This document shows, one piece after another, positions 25,426 through 34,817 of a stretch of DNA of 64,000 nt. Source of the DNA: Desulfoferrobacter suflitae (GTDB lineage Bacteria; Desulfobacterota; Syntrophobacteria; Syntrophobacterales; Syntrophobacteraceae); NCBI RefSeq assembly GCF_022603395.1, contig NZ_JAIBKA010000008.1:212875-276874 (forward strand), read 5' to 3'. Under the pieces are notes generated by a model. It was not told the origin of the DNA. It saw nothing but the letters and a program-made list of their open reading frames with translations, and did not search any database. The position numbers and the translations under genes were made by a program. How positions within the stretch are numbered: position 1 is the stretch's first letter; each line of letters starts with the position of its first letter.

Positions 25426-26211
25426 TTAAGTCATAATAGAAGTAACCATATAATCGCACAACAGTATTGCGATAGAAGAGAGTACAACCGCTTTGGTGGT
25501 CGCCCGGCTCACCTGCTCGGGACCAAAATTGCCTTCATCCAAACCAGTGTAATAACCCTTATAGGTGCAGATCCAGATCATCAGGACAGAAAAGCAGAGG
25601 GACTTGACAATCCCCATGTAGACATCCTCCCACAGCACACTGCTCTGAACACTGTTCATGTAGACCCCCGGGTTGAGCCCGAACAGACCCACACCGACCA
25701 GATAGCCGCCGAAAATGCCGACCACGTCACAGTAGGCGGTGAGCAAGGGGAAGGCAATCAAGCTGGCGATGAGCTTGGGCGTAACCAGGTAAGCGTAGGG
25801 ATCGATGGCCATACACTCGAGGGCATCGATTTGCTCATCGATGCGCATGATTCCAATTTCGGCACACATGGCAGAGCCCGCCCGGCCGGTCACCATCAGC
25901 CCCGTGAGCACCGGGCCCAACTCCCTTATGAGGCTGAGTGCAACCGCAGCTCCCAGCACACTCTCCGAACCGAATTTTGACAGCGTGTAGTGTCCCTGTA
26001 GGCCGAGCACCATACCCGTCGAGATTGCGGTGAATCCGATCACAAAGAATGATTTTGTTCCGACAAACTCGATTTGCTTGACAACCGGCCAGAATTTTCC
26101 GGGCGGCCTTATCAGCCCGCGCAGCATGAACCAAAAGTATACCCCCAGGCGCCCCAAATTTTCTATGCCGTCCAAAGCCGCAGCGCCCAGCATCCGAACA
26201 AAGCGGAGCAT
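25426..26211 (-). CDS. mlaE: MlaE-type ABC permease for phospholipid transport
   Basis: A 261-residue inner-membrane permease with five or six hydrophobic segments and the conserved MlaE core ELGPVLTGLMVTGRAGSA followed by EIGIMRIDEQIDALE. ATG 26211 is chosen because AAGGAG lies six bases upstream and the length fits the family. The longer frame from 26265 adds a charged tail. It sits 62 bases after mlaF. Confidence 0.93.
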   Translation of the reverse strand: MLRFVRMLGAAALDGIENLGRLGVYFWFMLRGLIRPPGKFWPVVKQIEFVGTKSFFVIGFTAISTGMVLGLQGHYTLSKFGSESVLGAAVALSLIRELGPVLTGLMVTGRAGSAMCAEIGIMRIDEQIDALECMAIDPYAYLVTPKLIASLIAFPLLTAYCDVVGIFGGYLVGVGLFGLNPGVYMNSVQSSVLWEDVYMGIVKSLCFSVLMIWICTYKGYYTGLDEGNFGPEQVSRATTKAVVLSSIAILLCDYMVTSIMT

Positions 26212-26273
26212 AGGATTCTCCTTGTGTTGTTCCCTTTCAACTGAATCTGTTCTCTCCATGACCACGGCCGCTG

Positions 26274-27080
26274 TCAGAGCTGTCGGAGCTTTCTTCCCAC
26301 CAGAGCCTTAATGTAGGCCTCGGTATCCTCGTGTTTTTGGTCCGCTTGCCTTTGCAGGAACTGCACCACTCTCTCGTCCTGACTGGACTGGATATTTTCC
26401 GGGCTCCCGGCGGCCAGCAATCTGCCTTTATCCAACACAACGATTTGATCTGCGATGTGGAGGGCACTTTCCAGTTCGTGGGTCACCACAATAATGGTCA
26501 TCCCGAGCGTGTCCCTGAGTTCCAGAATCAAATTATCCAGTCCCGCAGCCGTAATCGGGTCCAGGCCCGAAGACGGCTCATCCACGAACAGGATTTCCGG
26601 ATCCATCGCCATGGCTCTAGCCAATCCCGCCCGCTTTTGCATACCGCCGCTGAGTTGCGACGGCATGTAGTCGCAATATTCCGACAAGCCCACCTGGTGG
26701 AGCTTGATGGTGGCAATGATGCGTATAGTTTCCCTGGACAACTTGCTGTGCACGCGCAGCGGCACAGAGACATTGTCTGCCACCGACATTGAGTTGAACA
26801 GTGCTCCGCTCTGAAACAATACTCCAATTCGGCTGCGATACTGGTTCATCCGCGCTTCATTGAAGCCGCCCATGTCCTCGCCATCCACCAGCAACCGCCC
26901 GGGGGGACTGGGCTTCAAACCTATCAAATGCCGCAACAGAGTGGTCTTGCCGCACCCGCTGACCCCCATGATCACCGTAATGCGGTTGGCGGGTATGGCA
27001 AAATGAATGTCGAAAAGAACGTGCCGATTTCCATAGTAGCTGTTCAAGCCACGAATATCGATGACATTTGAATGCCTCAT
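26274..27080 (-). CDS. mlaF: MlaF-type ABC ATPase for phospholipid transport
   Basis: A 268-residue cytoplasmic ATPase: Walker A GVSGCGKTT, signature LSGGMQKRAGLARA, Walker B ILFVDEPSSGLDP, H-loop VVTHE. The LSGGMQ(K)R signature and the C-terminal extension are typical of MlaF. It follows the STAS-domain gene by three bases, so translation is coupled. Confidence 0.94.
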   Translation of the reverse strand: MRHSNVIDIRGLNSYYGNRHVLFDIHFAIPANRITVIMGVSGCGKTTLLRHLIGLKPSPPGRLLVDGEDMGGFNEARMNQYRSRIGVLFQSGALFNSMSVADNVSVPLRVHSKLSRETIRIIATIKLHQVGLSEYCDYMPSQLSGGMQKRAGLARAMAMDPEILFVDEPSSGLDPITAAGLDNLILELRDTLGMTIIVVTHELESALHIADQIVVLDKGRLLAAGSPENIQSSQDERVVQFLQRQADQKHEDTEAYIKALVGRKLRQL

Positions 27081-27083
27081 ACT

Positions 27084-27413
27084 CTAGCTCCCACCGCTGG
27101 TAGAGTGCTCCACGTCAAACGCCGAATCCAGCCGCGACAGGCGAATCATCTTGACGGCATTCTCATTCAACCCGGTCAGTCTCAGTTTGCCCCCTTTGCC
27201 GGCCAAGGTTCGCAACACCTCCACCATCAATGCGATGCCGGCCGTGTCCAGTTTAGACAGCCGAGAAAGATCCATTTCCATCACTTCGACTTGCTCCTGC
27301 CTGGCTAAACTCAAAATTCCCCTGCGGACCTTGGGAACACTCCAACGATTGAGCAGACCTTCCAATTGCACCACAATTTTGTTGGGTTCCAAGCGCTGGC
27401 TCGTAAAATTCAC
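27084..27413 (-). CDS. mlaB: STAS-domain protein (MlaB-like)
   Basis: A cytoplasmic STAS-domain protein of about 109 residues, with MEMDLSRLSKLDTAGIALM marking the conserved strand and loop. In Mla systems MlaB binds MlaF and stabilises the transporter. The start is inferred to be GTG 27413, which has GGAGG seven bases upstream; another in-frame GTG at 27434 adds seven residues but lacks a good site. It is the first gene of the operon here, whereas in E. coli mlaB is last. No mlaC (periplasmic carrier) is present. Confidence 0.82.
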   Translation of the reverse strand: MNFTSQRLEPNKIVVQLEGLLNRWSVPKVRRGILSLARQEQVEVMEMDLSRLSKLDTAGIALMVEVLRTLAGKGGKLRLTGLNENAVKMIRLSRLDSAFDVEHSTSGGS

Positions 27414-27579
27414 TTCCGATCCTCCATTGCTCACCTGATGGAGTCATGAGTTTTGTGCAATCCGCAACGATGAGCAGCGATCATCATGCCCACTGGCACA
27501 TCCTTTGACCAACTCGCGCACCACCTTGAAACACTCCCCGACTATTCGAGTCAAAGCTCATTGGGAGTTAAGCCTTATC

Positions 27580-27609
27580 TTGACCAGCTGATGATAAACT
27601 CACTATACT
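27580..27609 (+). promoter_or_regulatory. Sigma-70 promoter of the nitroreductase operon
   Basis: TTGACC (27580-27585), an 18-base spacer and TATACT (27604-27609), about 65 bases before ATG 27677. Confidence 0.6.
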
Positions 27610-27676
27610 CCATTTTGCAACAATGGGATGAAAACGGACCGCAATTGAGAATGACCCTTTACCTCAAGGAGCGAAT

Positions 27677-28198
27677 ATGGCGCTGGACTCCCCATCGCAG
27701 GTACTTGCGGCAATCCAGGAAAGACGCAGTATACGTCATTTTCTGGATGCGCCGGTGGATCGCAAATTGATCATGCAAGCGTTGCATGCCGCCTCCTGGG
27801 CTCCCTCGGGATTGAACAATCAGCCCTGGCGTTTTGCGTTGATATGGGAAGACGATCTCAAGCAGAAACTCGCCGGTCTGACGCGTTATTCGTCAACCCT
27901 GCAGGGAGCTGCTGTGCTGGTGCTGGTTTTCCTCGACCGGGAAAGCTCATACGACTACGTGAAGGATTGCCAGGCGATAGGTGCATGTATTCAAAATCTA
28001 CTCCTGACGGTGCACGCACAGGAACTGGGAGCCGTGTGGATTGGCGAAATACTCAAGAATAAGGAAAAAATCCTCAAGATGATGGGGCTCCCCGACCGAC
28101 TGGAGCTCATGGCGGTGGTGGCGGTCGGCCATCCGGTCCACCGCAACCAGAGCTCCCATCGCCGCCCGCTGGAAGAATTGATCGTTGCCGAAAGATAG
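27677..28198 (+). CDS. Nitroreductase family flavoprotein
   Basis: A 173-residue FMN-dependent oxidoreductase. The FMN-binding RRSIRHFLDAPV is near the N-terminus, ASWAPSGLNNQPWRF follows, and the C-terminal glycine segment is VVAVGHPVH. It is short, as in the single-domain anaerobe subgroup. The natural substrate is not predictable. An MBL-fold hydrolase gene follows after eight bases. Confidence 0.9.
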   Translation: MALDSPSQVLAAIQERRSIRHFLDAPVDRKLIMQALHAASWAPSGLNNQPWRFALIWEDDLKQKLAGLTRYSSTLQGAAVLVLVFLDRESSYDYVKDCQAIGACIQNLLLTVHAQELGAVWIGEILKNKEKILKMMGLPDRLELMAVVAVGHPVHRNQSSHRRPLEELIVAER

Positions 28199-28206
28199 GA
28201 TTGCTG

Positions 28207-28857
28207 ATGACTGCAAAGAACAGCTTCATACTGGAACGCTATTGCGTAGGGATGCTGCAGACCAATTGTTATTTGGTGGCAGACACCGATACAAGAGAAT
28301 CCGTAGTAATCGACCCCGGCGGTAACAGTGCCGAAATCGCCGCGAGAATAAAAGAGCTGCACCTTAACCTTGCAGCAATTCTCAACACCCATGCTCATTT
28401 TGACCACATCATGGAAGCGTGGTCTTTAAAGCAATCCGCCGGGGGAGAGATTTACCTCCATCGTGCCGAGGAGCCTTTGATTTTGGACCGCACGGTAGGG
28501 CTGGGGGCAGTTCCGTCCGCAATTGCCGGCGCCTCGGCAAAAACCATCGACCGTTGGCTCAAGGAGGGAGATAAGCTCGAGTTCGGCTGCATCGAGCTTG
28601 ACGTGCTGGAGACTCCCGGCCACAGCCCGGGTCACGTGTCCTTCTATTTGCCTAAACAAAAGGTGATCTTTGTGGGTGACACGCTTTTCGCCGGTTCCAT
28701 AGGTCGAACCGATTTCCTCGGCGGATCGTTCGAGCAGTTGATCCGCTCGGTACGCGCAAAAATCTTCCCCCTGGATGACGCAACCCTGGTTTACCCCGGT
28801 CATGGGCCCGAAACGACGGTCGGCCGGGAAAAAAATGCGAATCCCTTTTTTGCTTAA
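28207..28857 (+). CDS. MBL-fold metallo-hydrolase (glyoxalase II-like)
   Basis: A 216-residue metallo-beta-lactamase-fold protein with the metal motif THAHFDH (about residues 62-68), a further ligand in ETPGHSPGHV, the bridging Asp in VFVGDTLFAGSIGR, and a final His in YPGHGPET. This is the YcbL/hydroxyacylglutathione-hydrolase-like group, which cleaves thioesters. ATG 28207 with AGGA upstream is preferred; an in-frame TTG lies six bases earlier. It is co-directional with the nitroreductase gene. Confidence 0.9.
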   Translation: MTAKNSFILERYCVGMLQTNCYLVADTDTRESVVIDPGGNSAEIAARIKELHLNLAAILNTHAHFDHIMEAWSLKQSAGGEIYLHRAEEPLILDRTVGLGAVPSAIAGASAKTIDRWLKEGDKLEFGCIELDVLETPGHSPGHVSFYLPKQKVIFVGDTLFAGSIGRTDFLGGSFEQLIRSVRAKIFPLDDATLVYPGHGPETTVGREKNANPFFA

Positions 28858-28984
28858 ATGCGGAATGTGGATCTGCAGCAACAAACCGGTCCACGAGAAC
28901 GGCGGCATGCCTCTACCAGGCCGATAGGGGTTAAAGACGGTGCGCCACTGCATGACAAAGTCCATTCTACGGGAGAAGCATTCA

Positions 28985-29479
28985 ATGCAAGCAATGTTTC
29001 CGCTCTTTCACCGGGCCTGCCTGGCCCGCCTCCTGACCCTTGCAAGTGCACTGATTTTGTGCAGTTGCGCAAGTCTGTCTGCTCCTCCCCAAAATCCCAT
29101 TACCTCGTCCCCGCCGGCTACCGCTGCCGCTGCACCGGCCGCCTCGCCCGCGCTCTTCCATGAGTTCCCGGATATTCCCGTCCCCGCCGAACTGACCCCA
29201 CTGCACGACGACTCATACATCTACCGGGAGGGAGACGTCAGGGCCGGGGTACTCATCCTCCGGGGAAGAGTGGATGTCGGCTCTCTCATCCGATTTTTTC
29301 AGGTGGGATTACCGCGCCAGGGCTGGGTTCCCAAAGGAGGCATGCGCTATCGTCGCTCGGTGCTGCTGTTCGAAAAGCCGGACAAGAGTTGCGTGATCGA
29401 TATCTATGAAAAACTTTTCTATACCTATGCCGAAATCTACGTAGTTCCGGCAGCTGGAAATGTTAACGGGCAGGGATGA
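28985..29479 (+). CDS. Conserved-looking exported lipoprotein of unknown function
   Basis: A 164-residue product. ATG 28985 follows GGGAGAAGC. A hydrophobic signal ends in a cysteine (ALILCSC), consistent with a lipobox. A Pro/Ala-rich linker follows, then a compact domain beginning FPDIPVPAELTPL and including VDVGSLIRFFQVGLPRQGW. That part resembles small outer-membrane lipoproteins of Desulfobacterota, though I cannot name the family. Its stop overlaps the start of coaBC (ATGA), so they are co-translated. Confidence 0.75.
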   Translation: MQAMFPLFHRACLARLLTLASALILCSCASLSAPPQNPITSSPPATAAAAPAASPALFHEFPDIPVPAELTPLHDDSYIYREGDVRAGVLILRGRVDVGSLIRFFQVGLPRQGWVPKGGMRYRRSVLLFEKPDKSCVIDIYEKLFYTYAEIYVVPAAGNVNGQG

Positions 29480-30699
29480 TTTATCTGGGGCAGTCTATGG
29501 CGTTGAAGGGCAAATCCATACTTTTGGGAGTGAGCGGCGGTATCGCCGCTTACAAATCGGCCGAACTGGTCAGGCTTTTTACCAAAGCGGGCGCCACTGT
29601 GCAGGTGGTGATGACAGCAAACGCGCGGCAATTTATCACCCCGCTGACTCTCCAGGTGCTGTCCGGGCAACCGGTCTGCACCAATCTGTTCGATCTCGAA
29701 TTCGAGTCACAAATCGGCCATATCCAGGTGGCTCGTGCAGCCCATCTGGCGGTGTTGGCTCCGGCTACCGCCAATCTGATTGCCAAGCTTGCGGCAGGAA
29801 TTGCAGACGATTACCTCACCACTGTATTGCTCGCCACCACCGCTCCCGTTCTGGTGTGCCCCGCCATGAATACGAAAATGTATGAGAATTTGGCGACACA
29901 GAAAAACCTGGAGACTCTCCGCACTTATGGGCACCACATTGTAGAGCCGTCGGAGGGAACCCTTGCCTGCAAAGAGGAAGGAACCGGGCGCCTTGCGGAA
30001 CTCCCGGAAATTCTGGAGGTCGCCGGGCGGATCCTCACCCCCGCGACCCTTAAGGGAAAGCAGGTTCTGGTGAGCTCGGGCCCGACCTGGGAAAGGTTCG
30101 ATCCGGTGCGCTTCATCAGCAACCCTTCCAGTGGAAAGATGGGCTATGCCATTGCACAAGTCGCGGCCAGGCGCTCGGCAAAGGTTCACCTGGTCAGCGG
30201 ACCGGTTTCCATCCCCGCCCCCCGCGGAACAACGCTGCACCGGGTAACCAGCGCCATGGAAATGCACGACCTGATAACCCGGCTGGCTCCGCAAATGGAT
30301 GTGATTGTCATGGCCGCTGCCGTCAGTGATTACCGTCCCGCCCAAATGCTGCCGCAGAAAGCCAAAAAAGTCGGCAGCGATTTAACCATCACCCTGCAGA
30401 ACAATCCGGACATCCTGGCCCAGCTGGGACGATCGAAACCGCAAGCAAAACAACAGATTCTTGTTGGCTTCGCCGCTGAGACGGAAAATCTCATTGAAAA
30501 TGCCACCAGCAAACTGAAAGCCAAGAATCTCGATTTCATTGTTGCCAACAATCTTACCCAGTCCGGCTCGGGTTTTGGCTGTGACACCAACCAGGTGAGG
30601 ATCATTGACCGCAGTGGCGATTCTACGGAATTGCCTTGCCTGCTGAAAGAAGAAGTTGCGGAACGAATTTGGGACCGCATCGAGCGGCTTTTTCAATGA
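29476..30699 (+). CDS. coaBC: Phosphopantothenoylcysteine decarboxylase / phosphopantothenate-cysteine ligase
   Basis: A 407-residue bifunctional coenzyme A enzyme. The N-terminal flavoprotein decarboxylase (CoaC) shows [11 protein letters not shown] and the active-site CPAMNTKMY. The C-terminal ligase (CoaB) shows [17 protein letters not shown], then NPSSGKMG and AAAVSDYRP. The ATG at 29476 overlaps the lipoprotein stop as ATGA, with GGGCAGGG upstream. ATG 29497 is an alternative that starts closer to the conserved [13 protein letters not shown]. It acts downstream of panE in the same pathway. Confidence 0.95.
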   Translation: MIYLGQSMALKGKSILLGVSGGIAAYKSAELVRLFTKAGATVQVVMTANARQFITPLTLQVLSGQPVCTNLFDLEFESQIGHIQVARAAHLAVLAPATANLIAKLAAGIADDYLTTVLLATTAPVLVCPAMNTKMYENLATQKNLETLRTYGHHIVEPSEGTLACKEEGTGRLAELPEILEVAGRILTPATLKGKQVLVSSGPTWERFDPVRFISNPSSGKMGYAIAQVAARRSAKVHLVSGPVSIPAPRGTTLHRVTSAMEMHDLITRLAPQMDVIVMAAAVSDYRPAQMLPQKAKKVGSDLTITLQNNPDILAQLGRSKPQAKQQILVGFAAETENLIENATSKLKAKNLDFIVANNLTQSGSGFGCDTNQVRIIDRSGDSTELPCLLKEEVAERIWDRIERLFQ

Positions 30700-30799
30700 C
30701 AAGATCCCGCCGGAAACCGCGCGGCGCCGTTACACTAAACCTGCATGTGTGCACACAGACCCATGAGCACTCAGAAGCGCGCACTCCTTTGGGTCGGCA

Positions 30800-31555
30800 A
30801 TGCAAGAGAATGCCATGGACGTAGACAATTCATTGCAACAGGAAATCCGTTCCCATCTCGCAAGATTGCGTTGGTATTTGACCGGCCTTTACCGGGGAGG
30901 CATGGAGCATTGGCCGGCAAGGACCGAAGCCGCCGATGCACGACGGCAGGCGAGGGATGATTCCCCGCAACCCGCGTTGCCTGAGAACCCACCGCAGAAC
31001 CCGGCGGCGATCCTCTCCGACATTCAACAAGAGCTGGGAGACTGCAAGCGCTGCCGACTGCATGCCACGCGCAGTCGCATTGTGTTTGGCGAGGGCTCGC
31101 CTGCAGCTCGAGTCGTGTTCGTTGGAGAGGGACCCGGGTACGAAGAAGACCAGCAAGGACTGCCTTTTGTGGGCAGGGCGGGAAAACTTCTCGATAAGAT
31201 GTTGAGAGCTTTGGGAGAGACCAGGCAGGACGTTTACATCTGCAACGTGGTCAAGTGTCGACCTCCCAACAACCGCACACCCAACAACGATGAAGTCGAG
31301 GTCTGCATGCCTTTCCTCATAAGACAGATCGAGACCATCCGGCCCAGGGTGATATGTGCCCTGGGTGCGTGTGCAGCGCACAATTTGCTGGGCGTGTCTA
31401 AACCCGTTTCACAGCTCAGAGGCAAGATCCACTACTGGCGCGGGATCCCACTGGTGCCAACCTTTCATCCTGCCTATCTGCTCAGGAATCCTTCCCAGAA
31501 ATCGGCAGCGTGGCAGGATTTGCTGGAAATCCAGCGACTCGCAAGAAGCGGATAG
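30800..31555 (+). CDS. Type 4 (iron-sulfur) uracil-DNA glycosylase
   Basis: A 251-residue family-4 UDG that removes uracil from DNA. The active-site loop GEGPGYEEDQQGLPFVGRAG and the late motif FHPAYLLRNP match. Four cysteines for a 4Fe-4S cluster are visible: CKRC near residue 86-89, then one in CNVVKCRPP and one in VICALG. The first ~75 residues are an extra low-similarity segment rich in Arg, Pro and Gln. The start is uncertain between ATG 30800 and ATG 30815. Confidence 0.92.
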   Translation: MQENAMDVDNSLQQEIRSHLARLRWYLTGLYRGGMEHWPARTEAADARRQARDDSPQPALPENPPQNPAAILSDIQQELGDCKRCRLHATRSRIVFGEGSPAARVVFVGEGPGYEEDQQGLPFVGRAGKLLDKMLRALGETRQDVYICNVVKCRPPNNRTPNNDEVEVCMPFLIRQIETIRPRVICALGACAAHNLLGVSKPVSQLRGKIHYWRGIPLVPTFHPAYLLRNPSQKSAAWQDLLEIQRLARSG

Positions 31556-31610
31556 ATGCACCCAACTTTCACCAATGCTACCGCCGGTTTCGCTTTGAGG
31601 AGCACAGCAA

Positions 31611-32924
31611 ATGAGATGCACCGGGCACTTTAGACAACTGCTTCTATGGATTTTGACGCCGCTCATCCTCAGCGTTTTTCTTCCCGGCAGTGCCTGCAGA
31701 GCGGCCACGCACCTCAACATGATTCATGTTCAGGACAGCATTAACCCGGGTGTTCAAGATTTTATAGAATCCGCCATCGAACAATCGGAAAGCGATGGGG
31801 CCCAATGCCTGATCATCTTTCTCGACACCCCCGGCGGATTGGTGACCTCGATGCGTGGCATCGTGCAGTCCATATTGAACTCCAAGATTCCCGTTATCGT
31901 CTACGTCTACCCGAGTGGGGCCCAAGCCGCTTCCGCCGGAGTTTTTGTCACCGTTGCCGCGGATATCGCCGCCATGGCCCCCGGCACCAACATTGGGGCC
32001 GCGCACCCGGTAGCTTCTTCCGGAGAGGATGTGCCCAAAACGATGAATGAAAAGGTGGTCAACGACATGCTTGCTTTTGCCCGCAGCATTGGCCAGCAAC
32101 GGGGTCGCAATGAGCAATGGTTGGAAGATGCGGTTAAGGAAAGTGTTTCGATTACCGCGGAAGAGGCCTTCAAGAATAACGTGATCGATCTGGTGGCCGA
32201 TGATATTCCCGACTTACTCAAGAAATTGGACGGCTGGGAACTGCAGCGGAAAGGCTACAGCGTCACTCTGCATACGCTGGATGCCGAGCAGCGCACTCTT
32301 GAGCCCGGTTGGCTGCACCAAATCCTGCGCGCCATAAGCAACCCCAACATAGCCTATATTCTCCTCATGATAGGACTCGCCGGGCTCTATTTTGAGCTCT
32401 CCCAACCGGGGGCGATTCTTCCCGGAGTTGTCGGCGGCATTGCTCTCATTCTGGCTCTGTACGCACTTCAATCCCTACCCGTGAACTACGCGGGCATTCT
32501 GTTGATTTTATTGGCTATCATTTTCTTTATCCTGGAAATTAAAATAGCTTCTTACGGGATGCTCAGCTTTGCGGGGGTCACCTGTTTGATACTGGGCTCA
32601 TTGATGCTGTTTCGCACCAGAGGTTATGGGGGACAGTTGGATATGTCCGTGTTTATCCCGACGGTTGTGGCCGTGTCGGCATTTTTTGTGGCGATAGCCT
32701 CGCTGGCGTTCCGCGCCCAGATGCGCAAGCCCCAAACCGGCATAGATGCTCTGCAGGGTGAAACCGGAATAGTCAGACAGGACCTCTCCCCCGTGGGCAA
32801 AGTCTTTATTGCCGGGGAGCTGTGGAACGCCGAAGCGGATGAAGATATTGCCGCGGGCCAAAGGGTGCAGGTGGTTTCAGTGGAGAATTTAAAGTTGAAA
32901 GTAAAGCGGATCGATGCTAATTAA
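31611..32924 (+). CDS. nfeD: NfeD-family membrane-bound serine protease (ClpP class)
   Basis: A 437-residue membrane protein. The signal sequence is followed by a ClpP-like domain (30-230) with LDTPGGLVTSM and the catalytic serine in AASAGVF (about residue 107); a lysine near residue 175 completes the Ser-Lys dyad. Four or five transmembrane segments (240-360) and a C-terminal OB-fold NfeD domain (ALQGETGIVRQDL) follow. It is the long 1b type. The slipin encoded immediately downstream is its usual partner and substrate. Confidence 0.95.
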   Translation: MRCTGHFRQLLLWILTPLILSVFLPGSACRAATHLNMIHVQDSINPGVQDFIESAIEQSESDGAQCLIIFLDTPGGLVTSMRGIVQSILNSKIPVIVYVYPSGAQAASAGVFVTVAADIAAMAPGTNIGAAHPVASSGEDVPKTMNEKVVNDMLAFARSIGQQRGRNEQWLEDAVKESVSITAEEAFKNNVIDLVADDIPDLLKKLDGWELQRKGYSVTLHTLDAEQRTLEPGWLHQILRAISNPNIAYILLMIGLAGLYFELSQPGAILPGVVGGIALILALYALQSLPVNYAGILLILLAIIFFILEIKIASYGMLSFAGVTCLILGSLMLFRTRGYGGQLDMSVFIPTVVAVSAFFVAIASLAFRAQMRKPQTGIDALQGETGIVRQDLSPVGKVFIAGELWNAEADEDIAAGQRVQVVSVENLKLKVKRIDAN

Positions 32925-32976
32925 GTCAAGTTGTTTATCCCATTGCGCGGCATATTAGACCCAAAGGAGAGGGGCG

Positions 32977-33801
32977 ATGTCATTTTACGGTATTGTCACC
33001 ATTGTGATTCTAGCAGTCCTGTTCCTGGCCAACGCCATTCGGGTACTCAACGAATACGAACGTGGGGTGATATTCCGTCTGGGCCGGGTGATCGCAGCCA
33101 AGGGGCCCGGTCTGATAATCCTGATCCCTTTGGTGGATCGCATGCAAAAAGTGAGTCTGCGGCTCATTGCAACGGACGTCCCGCCGCAGGACGTGATCAC
33201 GCGCGACAATGTCTCGGTCAAGGTGAATGCCGTCATTTACTTCCGCGTTGTGGATCCGGTTAAATCCATCGTCAGCGTATCGGATTATCTCTACGCCACC
33301 AGCCAGCTGGCGCAAACCACCCTGAGGAGCGTGTGCGGGCAGGCGGATTTGGACGATTTGTTGTCGGAGCGCGAAAAAATCAACGCCCACATCCAGGAAA
33401 TCCTGGACAATCATACCGACCCCTGGGGCATTAAAGTGGGTCTGGTCGAATTGAAGCAAATCGATCTGCCTCAGGAAATGCAAAGAGCGTTAGCCCGCCA
33501 GGCTGAAGCTGAAAGGGAGCGCCGCGCCAAGGTCATCGCAGCGGAAGGAGAATTTCAGGCAGCGGATCGACTGTCGGAGGCAGCTGAAATCATCCAGCGC
33601 TACCCTACGGCGTTACAGTTGCGTTATCTGCAGACCCTCAAAGAAATTGCAGCGGAGAATAATTCCACTACAATCTTCCCCGTGCCGATCGATTTGTTGA
33701 AACCATTCATTACCATTTCCGAAGCATGGCAGAAAAGCAGGGACAAGGAGTTGAATGATGGGAAAGAAGAAGGATCGAACCAAGAAGGAAAAACCTCTTG
33801 A
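32977..33801 (+). CDS. Slipin (stomatin/SPFH family) membrane protein
   Basis: A 274-residue SPFH protein: an N-terminal hydrophobic anchor, then the band-7 domain ([36 protein letters not shown]), then a charged coiled coil ([20 protein letters not shown]). It oligomerises in the membrane and pairs with NfeD, which clips the C-terminus of slipins in archaea. The ribosome binding site AAAGGAGAGG precedes ATG 32977. The C-terminal 46 bases overlap the next gene. Confidence 0.94.
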   Translation: MSFYGIVTIVILAVLFLANAIRVLNEYERGVIFRLGRVIAAKGPGLIILIPLVDRMQKVSLRLIATDVPPQDVITRDNVSVKVNAVIYFRVVDPVKSIVSVSDYLYATSQLAQTTLRSVCGQADLDDLLSEREKINAHIQEILDNHTDPWGIKVGLVELKQIDLPQEMQRALARQAEAERERRAKVIAAEGEFQAADRLSEAAEIIQRYPTALQLRYLQTLKEIAAENNSTTIFPVPIDLLKPFITISEAWQKSRDKELNDGKEEGSNQEGKTS

Positions 33802-34084
33802 AAAGATGACGGCCAAAGAGCTCCGCGAACTGGCCCTCACCATGGAGGGCATCGTTGGTGTGCACGCCATGAACAAAAATGAGCTCATTTCGGCCATCAA
33901 GGAAGCCAAGGGCATCGTCGAGGAAAAGAGTAGGAAGGCGGTGGACGTGCGAGCCATCAAGGCAAGAATCAGCGAGTTGAGGGAAAAGAAAGAGGCGGCA
34001 AAAGAAGCCGGCAACAAGAAACTGGTTGATGCTTTCCGACGCCGCATCAGCAGCCTGAAAAAGAAGACCCGCAAGGCGGCCTGA
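33755..34084 (+). CDS. Small basic SAP/Rho-N-like protein
   Basis: A 109-residue, very lysine-rich protein. Residues ~17-55 ([15 protein letters not shown] and [15 protein letters not shown]) fit the SAP-like Rho N-terminal helix-extension-helix fold, suggesting nucleic-acid binding. The rest is a charged helix ([18 protein letters not shown]). ATG 33755, or the adjacent ATG 33758, has AAGGAG just upstream within the slipin gene, overlapping its end by about 46 bases. The two are probably coupled. The function is unknown. Confidence 0.8.
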   Translation: MMGKKKDRTKKEKPLEKMTAKELRELALTMEGIVGVHAMNKNELISAIKEAKGIVEEKSRKAVDVRAIKARISELREKKEAAKEAGNKKLVDAFRRRISSLKKKTRKAA

Positions 34085-34215
34085 TCCTTGAAAAACATCA
34101 GCAGCCTGTGCAGCAATGCAACTGTTTCAATGCGCCCAGGCTTGCCTCAAGGTCACGCAAAATGCCTTTGGCGGTGGCGGCAGGCCATGCGGAAGGGAGC
34201 AAGCACGGAGAACCG

Positions 34216-34770
34216 ATGACCCGAGACGAAGCCCTCAATCTGCTGGAAAATCACATCCATGCCGACAACCTGAAAAATCACTGCCTGGCCACTGAGGCCA
34301 TCATGCAACAACTCGCTGAAAAATTAGAGCGGGATGAAAAACTGTGGAGGCTGGCTGGATTGTTGCACGACCTCGATTTCGAGTACACCCGTGATGAACC
34401 GGCGCAACACGGCAAAAAAACGGCTGAACTGCTGGCACCCTACGGCCTGCCCGCAGAAGTGATCAATGCCATCCTGAGGCACAACGCCGAGGCCTTGGGA
34501 TTGGAGAGACAGACAACGATGGACTATGCTTTGACCTGCGCCGAAACCATCACGGGTTTGATTGTGGCGGCCGCCCTGGTCCATCCCGATAAGAAAATCC
34601 AAAGCCTGAAGCCCAAGTCGGTACGCAAGCGCATGAAAAGTAAAGATTTTGCGCGAAGTGTCAATCGTGATCACATCATGTTGTGTGAACACCTCAACAT
34701 TCCGCTCATGGATTTCATCGAGCTCAGCATCCATGCCATGAACTCCATAAGCGATCAGATAGGACTGTAG
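34216..34770 (+). CDS. HD-domain phosphohydrolase
   Basis: A 184-residue protein of the HD superfamily (HDIG subgroup). The metal motif is LAGLLHDLDFEYT (His-Asp near residue 54), with an upstream His in NHCLATEAI and a downstream His in ILRHNAEAL. It is probably a cytoplasmic nucleotide or phosphoester hydrolase, substrate unknown. ATG 34216 follows CGGAGAA; the open frame before it has no family similarity. Confidence 0.87.
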   Translation: MTRDEALNLLENHIHADNLKNHCLATEAIMQQLAEKLERDEKLWRLAGLLHDLDFEYTRDEPAQHGKKTAELLAPYGLPAEVINAILRHNAEALGLERQTTMDYALTCAETITGLIVAAALVHPDKKIQSLKPKSVRKRMKSKDFARSVNRDHIMLCEHLNIPLMDFIELSIHAMNSISDQIGL

Positions 34771-34817
34771 AATTCGAGCGACCAGCGGATAGCGTGACCC
34801 TTGTGGAGGAGGAATCT

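Noticed and set aside
27486..27770. 94-codon frame overlapping the nitroreductase start
   Set aside because: It runs through the nitroreductase promoter and 90 bases of its coding sequence in another frame, with no ribosome binding site.
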